Below the pieces are notes generated by a model. It did no database searches, had not been told where the DNA came from, and saw only the letters and a program-made list of their open reading frames with translations. The position numbers were made by a program, and so were the translations under genes. Shown here piece by piece: positions 55,675 through 64,000 of a DNA stretch of 64,000 bases. Origin of the DNA: Gigaspora rosea (taxonomy: Eukaryota; Glomeromycota; Glomeromycetes; Diversisporales; Gigasporaceae); the NCBI GenBank assembly GCA_003550325.1, contig QKWP01000611.1, forward strand, positions 32,987 through 96,986. Direction: 5' to 3'. Position 1 is the stretch's first letter; each line of letters starts with the position of its first letter.

Positions 55675-58212
55675 ATTGATTTTTGCATAGGACGCATCCA
55701 CAATGTCTTGTATATAGTTTATAGTTTCTTCGACATGAGCATGCTTTAGTTCCACGGCAGTTACAGCAACCGAAATTATTTTGAGTTGCAAATTCCGTGT
55801 GATTCTTTGCATGATCCGAAAAAAGGCTCATTGTACCTGAATTACAATCACTAAATCAAATTAAAAAAAAAAGATAAAATAAATATATAAATGCATAAAA
55901 TAAAATTAATAAATTAACTAATTAAATTTTTAGCTATAAACTACTCACTCAGAAATTATATTTATATTATTAGTACTATTGCTAAATTTATTATTAACAG
56001 TAGCGTTTGATTGAATAAGTTGGGTAGCTTGTCGTGTAGATGGTGATAATCGTAAATTATTTTGTTTAAAACTTGCTTCCCTTAAAGAAATTGAACTATT
56101 TAGAGGAACCATCTAGTGCAGGATAATCCGGAGTGCCTAGCGACTCAAGTTCACTTGCCGAATACCAGCTTTCTAGTACTCCGAATTGGCAAACAATCCG
56201 ATAAGCATCACGGTTAGGTTTTTTTTGGAGAATTTTGCAAGGTAAGGATCGCCGATCCATTTTTAGGTCATCAACATCAGGAACACGAATCTTAACAAGT
56301 TCACCGGGTTCAAATACACGCCCGCGTTTAGTATTGTTTTTACTGCGAATGTATTCATGGTTTTTTTTAATGGTTAAGATAGGCGATCGTTGAATTGATT
56401 CATATTGCTCAAATGCAGGACGGGTTGTGTTTGTTATATGATGCAATGATGTTCGTAACTATAAAAAAAAACAGTTTTATTATTATTATTATCAAAATAT
56501 AAATTTATAATCTAACAATAAAAAAAAAAGTGATTTATTAAATAACTTCTACCCCATCAATAGAACTAGCCCGCCATTTTTCCTTTTCCTGTGCTGTATA
56601 ATGTCGACTTATTACTGTGTCCACGGACGCTTGTGATGAATCGGAATCACTGACTTCAATAATTTCTTGTGGTGTTGTTGAATAAAGTTGACTAATACTA
56701 GAGTCTAAATAATTATCATTGTTATTGTAATTACCGCTATCACTATTGGCAGTTACAAAAGTCATGTCGGAATCTGTTTCAGACAAGTCATCAAACGATG
56801 AATCTGCTTCTTCATTTTGTTGATCGTTCTCTAAAATATCAACAAGATTCATATCACAATAAGGATACTTTTTAAAGACTAAGCTGTAAGGGGTAGTCTT
56901 ATGAGCCGAACAATACTGATTGTTTATTGTCCCTGGATAATATAGAATTAACTAATTAATTAAGTAAAAAAAAAAAGAAAAAAAAAAGAAAAAACAATTA
57001 AAATAAATAAAATATTAACAAACTACAGGTTTCAACCCGACACTCCAATCTGTCCTACTCGTTTCTTCCATCCACAAACCTAGCTTTACTTGAAGTATGT
57101 CATTACCTTTTTAAATAAGGCTCAGGCACCGAAGGTTCCTAGGGCGACCATAAACCATTTTGATATTCGGCCAATGGTTTAATGTTTCTCGAATAACACT
57201 CCTAACAAATTCTCCACCGTTATCTGAATGATGTATGGCAGGCGGACCATACTTTAGACAGAAATTGAATAAACAAATAGCGGCATCTTGGGCTGATTTA
57301 GTTTGTGACGCCTCAGCATAAGAAAATTGGGTGAAATGATCCCTGATGTGGATTATGTATTTAAAACTTGCATCTGGTGTCGCGGCCATATTAATTGTGT
57401 CGATCTAATAAATAAGTTTTTTTGTTTTTTTTTATAAATATTATATGTCAGGGTGAAACCCGCGCAGCTAACTAGTAAAACCCGCTTTGATCATAAGATT
57501 TGGGTGAAATCCGCGTTAGCATAGTGTCTTTTATAGGTTAACGCGGATTTCACCCTCATGTGATCTGTATAGCGGATTTAACTAAAATTCAGCACGGGTT
57601 TCACCCTGTCATAATATTATTATATTTATAAATGAACATAAAAATTTTTACTTACTTGTACATGTGCTAAAAATGATTCTGAACCAGCCGGTCGTAGAGG
57701 CGGAACTCTTTTAGATAATCTCCGAGTAACACACACATTACATTCACGAACTGCATCTTCCACAACTTGTTGTGGGATAAAGCAATATCTTACTCGAATC
57801 TAATAAGTGGCAATTTAATTAAAATAAAAGAAAAATAAAAATAACAAAATAATTATATACATTCTTCCATGTTTTTTCTTGACCACCGTGTTCAGTTGTC
57901 TGATGGGCTGCACAGATTATTTCATAAAAACTTTCTTTTGGGCACACCTGGGTACCCAGCTTATGTTTGTCTTGTTTAAGTAAGTGAAGTTCTTCAACCG
58001 TATTAATTTGAATTATTTTAAAAGTATTAAGAACTCAATACTTTAAAGATGGTTTATATGGTAAGTTAGGGTGTTTTAATATACTTAGACACTCATTATA
58101 ACGATTTCTATCCATTAAGCAACGGTTGTTTTTTCTCTTGTTAACATAAGTTTCTAAGATTCGTTCAAAAGTTTCCTTTGCAAGAAAATTATAATTACAC
58201 GATTCCATATTA
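55675..58212 (-). pseudogene. KRBA2/SCAND3-like DDE integrase gene, broken
   Basis: The start is at 58208 (MESCNYNFLAKETFERIL). The order of parts is: N-terminal region with a stop at LKY* (near 58038); an HHCC-type zinc module AAHQTTEHGGQEKTW...ECNVC; after introns, the rve integrase core with YIIHIRDHFTQFSYAEA (first Asp) and LKYGPPAIHHSDNGGEFV (second Asp). GRPR then follows, and twelve positions on, where the family has the catalytic Glu (LVE-RGN), the codon is TAA before KGNDILQVKLG. Downstream come SAHKTTPYSLVFKKYP, an acidic Ser/Asp stretch (56852-56538), and EPGELVKIRVPDVDDLKMDR with LPCKILQKKPN, the family's C-terminal barrel. The last part is a Cys-rich tail (CCNCRGTKACSCRR) ending near 55676. 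Such genes derive from transposon integrases. This copy is dead. Confidence 0.82.
57448..57612. mobile_element. MITE with nested palindromes in an intron of the integrase gene
   Basis: Its ends TATGTCAGGGTGAAACCCG and in reverse TATGACAGGGTGAAACCCG form the outer inverted repeat. Inside, GGGTGAAATCCGCGTTAGC and GTTAACGCGGATTTCACCC form a second one. ATATTA on both sides could be the duplication, but the context is AT-rich. It lies wholly within the intron between the zinc module and the integrase core. Confidence 0.75.
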
Positions 58213-58568
58213 TCAACGATGAAAAAGGAGTAAGATAAAAATTTAATAAAATTTATTTATTTTTTTTTTATTGATAATGGCGTAAATATCAAGGATATAA
58301 AAGTTTAAGTTTTTTTAAATTGGTTGTCAATCGGTGGGAATTGAAATGCTGGTTAGCAACTGACAGAGATTAGGTGAATCACAATTAGTGGTCAAATTTC
58401 TCAAAATTTGGGATATTTTACAAACACGTCGTAATGATTTTTCGGAGAATTCCAAAACATCAAAAAATTTAACATAACTGAAATTTTAATGAATTAGTAA
58501 TTTTACGACACAATCATTTTCGTTATTAGTTATAGTGTTACGATTGATTTCGGCAATCTGTGATAGGG

Positions 58569-59650
58569 ATGGGTTCGGTCAATAGTTGATGGTAGAATTA
58601 CTGAATTACGGCATTTTACCAGTGGTAGAATTAATTACGGAATAGCATCTAATAGCCGTAAAAAATTCTATGCCGAAATGCCGCAATGCCGCAATGCCGC
58701 AATTCCGTAATGCCGTAATGCCGCAATAACACAATATTTGCAATAATGCGATATCGTAACTACAGTATAATATAATGTTATAATTAAGTATCTAAGTCAC
58801 TTCAAACCGGAAACTGATGAATGCAAGCATTTTATTTATATTAATTAATCAGTAAGCATAAAAGTAATTTAAAGTGTATTCTGCATTAGAATAAAATAGG
58901 TATAATAAATATGTATGTAGGCATGTATTATCTTATCTAAACCATAAATGCTGTTAACAATGATGTCATTTCCGATCAATTAGATTGCTAAAGACGTTCT
59001 CAAACAATAACTTAAGACTGGTCTAATTGACCAAAAAAATAAATCACGACGTTTAAGCCAAAATAAAACCTAGATAGACCTACAAACACTTTTTCATAGT
59101 CATTACTGTACGAATCAATGAAGTCGGCAGAATCAAATTCGAAAAAAATATTTAAGGGTAGAGTTTACCCTATCGATCACTTGTAGATCACTCGTAAATC
59201 ACGTGATGTGATTGGCTAGTTTCGCGTTGTCACCCGCAAAATTCATTAACTTAGTAAGTAAATTTTTAACATACAAACTTAGTTAATATGGGGGGTTTTT
59301 TTTGATATTTTGATGTTTAGTGATATTTTATAATGTTATATTTATTTTTATGTAACTCATCCGTAGTGATTGTGTTGTGTAATCTGATTTACATAGTAGA
59401 GTCATAATTAGTAATATAAAAATGATCTACATATACTCTACCCTTAATAGTACATAATAATACAGTACAGCATTTTAACAAACGGTATTATAGCACATAA
59501 TATTTCTGCATTACGGCATTGCACTACGGCACTACGGCTTTACGGCTTTACGGCTCACAGCAATTACGGCAAAAATACGGCAATGCCGTAACCGTATTAC
59601 TGTAATTTGTAAAATTAATTCTATAGTTCGGTCAGTTACGGTCGATTACG
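58569..59650. repeat. TGCCG/CCGTAA-rich inverted clusters around a nested MITE
   Basis: At 58600-58740 the words TGCCGCAA, TGCCGTAA and AATTCCG repeat. At 59505-59600 the inverse (TTACGGCA, TACGGC) repeats. GGTTCGGTCA and AGTTCGGTCAGTTACGG mark the outer limits. It looks like one old element with simple repeats near both ends. No gene. Confidence 0.5.
59152..59447. mobile_element. 288-bp element with TTAA flanks
   Basis: GGGTAGAGT (59156) and its mirror ACTCTACCC (ending 59443) are flanked by TTAA on each side (59152-59155, 59444-59447). TTAA would suggest piggyBac, but a TA duplication with AGGGTAGAGT ends is equally possible. The interior is non-coding. Confidence 0.6.
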
Positions 59651-59934
59651 GTCAGCTATCAGCTATTATTGGTTATTGGCTTATAGCCGTCGCTAAATGC
59701 GGTCGGTCAATCGACTAAATAACCGGTTATAGTCGATTATTTATTTTACTATGTAAAGGTTCTTTGACCTTTTCTAATTCTAACGGTGGCTAGATTATCA
59801 AAATTGGCTCAGAGGTTCTTAAGATAATTGAGATTAAAGCGCGAATAAGGATCGGCAAATTTATGGCTACACCAAGAACCATATTTTATGTAACAGTGAA
59901 TTTGATGATACATAGTGTAACTATTAAGGTGGGT

Positions 59935-60540
59935 GAGCGTATACGTCTTACCAATTTAACTCTAATAGTTACTAGGAGATAAGTTTCTGATTTACTCGAA
60001 AAAAGGTCTCTTCAGCACTACAATAGCTTAGGGAAGTGTCGTTTATTACGTAATTTCAAGAGGGGGGAGGGGGTTAGCAGTCTATCACGTCTATATATTA
60101 TATATAAAAATTATTATTGGCTCTAATTAGATCACAGGGGGGGAGGGGGTATGACCTTCTAATAAAAATAAATTACGTAATAAACGGCACTTCCTTACTT
60201 CCTTTATTTTTCTTTAAGTAAAATTGAAGGGAACTTCTCTACTTGTATTCTATTGTATTGTATTGGATTCTCTCTCGTTATTGAAGTCAAATTCATTCGT
60301 TTATATACATTTGAATTTAAAATACAACACGTTAATGTGTTGTTTGGCACATTAACGTGTTGTTTAACACGCTAGGTGATGGTCTAGCACTTTGACGTGC
60401 TATTGAGAATGTTTATTAATCTGCTAACACCTTAACGTGTTATGAAGATTTTCAAAAAAAGGGTGATTATATGTCTATTATCAAGTTTACACGGATTTTG
60501 ACTAACATTTAATGAATTATACAAAAATAGAAATGAAAGT
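59935..60540 (-). repeat. LTR-like dispersed repeat, copy 3
   Basis: An inverted copy of 32870-33315, sharing GTATATAAACGAATGAATTTGACTTCAATAA and GAGTAAATCAGAAACTTATCTCCTAGTAACTA in pieces. It contains multiple AACACGTTAA words at its minus-sense start and is split by the 60031-60194 MITE. Confidence 0.7.
60028..60197. mobile_element. 164-bp Harbinger-like MITE
   Basis: Its ends GGGAAGTGTCGTTTATTACG and in reverse GGAAGTGCCGTTTATTACGT continue as TAATTT. The TTA target is duplicated (60028-60030 and 60195-60197). Comparison with the uninterrupted repeat copies (AGCTTACTTCC) shows the empty site directly. A 3-bp TTA duplication is typical of PIF/Harbinger. Confidence 0.85.
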
Positions 60541-61183
60541 TATCTATACTAAAGAGAAGATCTATTTACAAATGAGGGAGTAAATTAATCGGGAAATTCG
60601 AATCTTCTAAAGTCATAATTTCGAATTGTGGCAATAGTCTTTATGGCATCTTCCGCCTTGTCGGGCTGATCCCAAAGGCTTGGGTCGACCCAGCCGATAG
60701 AATTAATCAGGCCGGTCGACCGGGCCGACCATATTATTAAAAAATTTTTAGTCAATCCAAATTGCCAAGTATTCGGTCTCCTAACGGTAATTTCGGTAAT
60801 TTTACTGAGCAAATTACCATACCTCAAAAAAATTCTCGACCATGCTCTCCATGTTCTTGTTGACTGTCTATCATTCGATATTTTCCAATATAACACTATC
60901 TTTTCTTTGGTTCTGACTTAATGCTGGGCGAATCTATGATTAACTCCAACCTAATTCAACAACTTGCCCAAATGTTCTGGCAGCCTACATCAATGATAAC
61001 TTAACATTTGGTAATTATCAGCAGTTAAGTCAACTGCGAAATCAAGTCCTTAAAAATTATTAACGGCCCGACAAGAAGTAAAAATAATTAGCCAGTCAGA
61101 AAAAGCTCCTATTCGGCCATTGAACCAATAAAGGTTAAGTTTGATTAGTTTATTGATGGTCGGTTTGCTGACTATTGGTGGTT
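60541..61183. other. unassigned DNA with a 103-codon frame
   Basis: A minus-strand frame at 60585-60896 and GC-rich words such as TCGACCGGGCCGACC, GGCCCGCCTAGCCCGTGAAG are present. No known domain; I do not call a gene. Confidence 0.35.
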
Positions 61184-62887
61184 TCTAGTAAAATTAAAGC
61201 GGATAAAAGGTAAATGTTAATTTAAAATCTAAATTACCTTAATCGGCCCGCCTAGCCCGTGAAGGCGTGGGTCGACTAGTGATGTGCCATTTATATGATG
61301 TCCAAATTTTTTTAGCGTGCAGTACGTACAGTACGTATAGTACTTATATAATAAAGTTGCTTTAGTAGTTATATGTTTAATTTTTTTTTATATTAGTCTA
61401 TATTACAATTAATATAATATTTGAATCTATTTTAATAATAAATATTTAATATATCAAATTAGTAATATTAATAAATGTAGTTTATTGTATTAATACAGTA
61501 TTTAGGCCATTTGAAGTTAATTTTCGGTTAACATCACTTTCCAGGACTCTCGGAAGGGGGAGGGAGGGCATGAAATATACATATAAAATGAACAACCTAT
61601 TTTTAAAGTAGTAAATCTATTATAACGAATTGACTTCAAGTTATATTTAGTCTAGAGATTCTAGTTGAGTAGCTAATTAGGTCAGATAAATTTGATTCAG
61701 TAGTTAACATTATTTCCTATTACAAAAGAGAGGAGAAAATAAATAAATAAATAAATAAATGAATAAATAAATTATATAATGCATTCATCCGAGAATAAGA
61801 ACTTCGTACGTATAATTTTTACAGCTAAAATTCTTGTGATCACATGATCGGATCTGCATCATTTTTGCGGCGATCACAGATCGGAATTTTGGGTTTATTA
61901 ATTCCCCCGAAGTTCCTATTGGCCGAATGCAAGTTTTGTCTCTCATTGAATGAAATAAAAGCACTAATCGGATGGCTTAAAAATTTATGTAAAAAAGTAT
62001 CCATTCAAATAATTGGTTTGTAATTATTCTTTCCGTAACAGTTACATGTTTATTTAAATACAGTATTCTAGTAAAATTAAAGCGGATAAAAGATAAAGGT
62101 TGATTTAAAATCTTAAATTATCTTAGTCGGTTCGCCTGGCCCGTGAAGGCATGGGCCGACTAGTGATGTGCCATTTATATGATGTCCAAATTTTTTTAGC
62201 GTACAGTACGTACAGTACGTATAGCACTTATATAATAAAGTTGCTTTGATAGTTATATGTTTAATTTTTTATATTAGTCTATATTACAATTAATATAATA
62301 TTTGAATCTATTTTGATAATAAATATTTAATATATCAGATTGGCAATACATTAATAAATGTAGTTTATTGTATTAATACAGTATTTAGGCCATTTGAAGT
62401 TAATTTTCGGTTAACATCACTTTCCAGGACTCTCGGAAGGGGAGAGGGAGGGCAATGAAATATATATATATAATTAACAACCTATTTTTAAAGTAGTAAA
62501 TCTATTATAACGAATCGACTTCAAGTTATATTTAGTAAGTTGAGTAGCTAATTAGGTCAGATAAATTTGATTCAGTAGTTAACATTACTTCCTATTACAA
62601 AAGAGAGGAGAGAAAATAAATAAATAAATTATATAATGCATTCATCCGAGAAAAAGAACTTCGTACGTATAATTTTTACTCTTGTGATCACATGATCGGA
62701 TCTGCATCAGCTTTGCAGCCAATTTTGGGTTTATTAATTCCCCCGAAGTTCCTATTGGCCGAATGCAAATTTTGTCTCTCATTGAATGAAATCAAATCAC
62801 TGATCGGATGGCTTAAAAATTAATGTAAAAAAGTATCGGTTGTTTTGTAATTGTTATTTTCGTAAAAGTTACATGTTTATTTAAATA
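61184..62887. repeat. 880-bp tandem duplication
   Basis: Copy 1 is 61184-62065 and copy 2 is 62066-62887. Both begin TTCTAGTAAAATTAAAGCGG and end GTTACATGTTTATTTAAATA. The second copy lacks a few short pieces. Both contain GCCCGTGAAGGC, GTACAGTACGTA clusters and CCCCCGAAGTTCCTATTGGC. No gene. Confidence 0.9.
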
Positions 62888-64000
62888 TTTCTTATTATTA
62901 TTTTAATTAATTTAAAATTTTGGTTTATTTAATAAAATGTATAAATTTATACAAATAATATATTTCCAAAATATAAGCTATATAAATTATATAAATATAT
63001 AATCATTTATTATATTAAAGCACAAACGTCCGTCCGTCGCTATCGACCAATTAGAAAATTCAACGTAATATTTCCTGTTGGGCTGTTAATAGGTCCGGTC
63101 TGGACCGACGGTCCCTCAGTCCGTCCAGGGATCGGGCCGGTCTGGTCCTTTTTAGGACGGACCGGAAGAACTGTCGGTCCTAATAGTAAATATCAAATAA
63201 AAATACGCATTTTGAAACAACTATAAAATGTTGTTTTTGGTTAAAATTCAATTACAAACCCCTTGGTTTGTTAAACAAGATTAAACCACGTTAAATGTAT
63301 AATGAGAACGGGATATTGTTAACGTTAATAAAATAAAGAAATTTATTAATGACACAATGGCGTGATCAGTTGATTTACAATTTGCACTGTATTTGTGCAA
63401 AATAACGCCTATGGGCATTATTTTGGAACACGAGTTTGAAACAAGCTAACGATTAATTTAGCCGAGGATTTTGATGATAAAAATTTAATTTGCATTCGAC
63501 TAAATTAATTATTAGCTTGTCTCAAACAAATACAAGATTATCTAGCTATTATGTATAACATTTTACCGATTAAAATTTTTTTTGATTTTAACTTGGAAAT
63601 AACCCGATACTATTAGTATACTTTATTTTTTATATTTTTTTTTTATTAAATATATTAGGTTTATAAATTTTTAATATTTGACGAACATGTAAATGCTGAC
63701 AATATTATAATAATATTTATATATTTTTCTATGCAAGTAACATCTAATCGTTTTGTTAATTTACTTCAATATTTCATATATTAAGAAATTCTTGTCTTGA
63801 ATAAGTACAAGATTGAACTTTGGCGTGCCCAATTATGATTATATTATTCAATCAAAGTATTGAATTTTAAGTGGTTTAAAAGTGACAAAATATCTTTTTA
63901 ACTGATTTTAACTATAGTGTTTATATTTACAAAGTTAATTAAATGATGTTATTTTATTAACTAGGTACTTGAGTTGCTTAAAGGGTGTTAGAGATGAATG
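62888..64000. other. AT-rich end region
   Basis: No gene. 63091-63184 is a GC-rich palindromic block (AGGTCCGGTCTGGACCGAC ... CTGTCGGTCCTA) related to one near 42701. 63434-63526 is a hairpin with GTTTGAAACAAGCTAACGAT against GTTTGAGACAAGCTAATAAT. Confidence 0.45.

Noticed and set aside
60585..60896. 103-codon minus-strand open frame
   Set aside because: No recognisable domain, no start context or intron pattern, and it lies among repeats.

Overview
This is a eukaryotic, strongly AT-rich, repeat-dense window. Coding stretches are short, are split by small GT...AG introns, and are mostly decayed. The content best fits an arbuscular mycorrhizal fungus (Glomeromycotina, Rhizophagus-like). The signs are a broken tyrosine-kinase-like gene of the type expanded there, a fungal full-size ABCB transporter, a small secreted lysine-rich protein with a Kex2-like site, and BED-finger hAT, P-type, KRBA2/SCAND3-like integrase and Ty3/gypsy elements packed side by side. 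This placement is an inference from gene style, not from a marker gene. I see no rRNA gene, no functional tRNA gene and no CRISPR array.

Layout. 1-7 kb: AT-rich DNA with a tRNA-headed SINE (881-1374), a 296-bp MITE with an 8-bp target duplication (2198-2493), and a 1.6-kb inverted-repeat element whose core is a minisatellite (4749-6360). 7.2-8.3 kb: kinase pseudogene. 9.4-10.6 kb: the only plausible host gene close to intact, a secreted Lys/Asn-rich protein with a four-fold repeat between its TATA box and start codon, but with a frame break at an A10 run. 10.6-13.6 kb: tandem repeats. 13.6-16.2 kb: complete-ended hAT transposon with a broken transposase. 16.3-20.4 kb: ABCB transporter pseudogene that lost its second membrane domain, holds a 1.2-kb hairpin-rich Tc1/mariner-type element, and has one GC-rich intron that looks like an inserted sequence. 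20.9-21.9 kb: two small inverted-repeat elements.

22.8-32.5 kb: a whole 9.7-kb Ty3/gypsy retrotransposon, reading on the minus strand, inserted in a minisatellite. Its gag-pol is broken many times, but a 241-codon ORF in the env position is open. A long cysteine-rich region lies between protease and reverse transcriptase. 34.6-42.3 kb: a 7.7-kb transposon with perfect 7-bp target duplications, carrying a P-element-type transposase that seems to have two Agenet/Tudor-like domains inserted after the second catalytic Asp. This is the most unusual gene of the window. A 3.0-kb relative with the same ends, in the opposite orientation, lies at 47.7-50.7 kb. 43.7-45.2 kb: a 1.4-kb element made of seven hairpins in tandem. 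51.1-54.6 kb: a 1-kb tRNA-headed retroposon nested in an older repeat, a second copy of the 2.2-kb MITE family, and a MULE-like element with an 11-bp duplication. 55.7-58.2 kb: a broken KRBA2-like integrase gene with a stop codon at the catalytic Glu position and a MITE in an intron. 58.6-64 kb: nested MITEs, a third copy of an LTR-like repeat, and an 880-bp tandem duplication.

The genes do not form a pathway. The window is a record of transposition and decay. Several breaks lie in homopolymer runs (A9, A10, T13), so some may be assembly errors rather than mutations; the missing half of the transporter and the in-frame stops cannot be explained that way.
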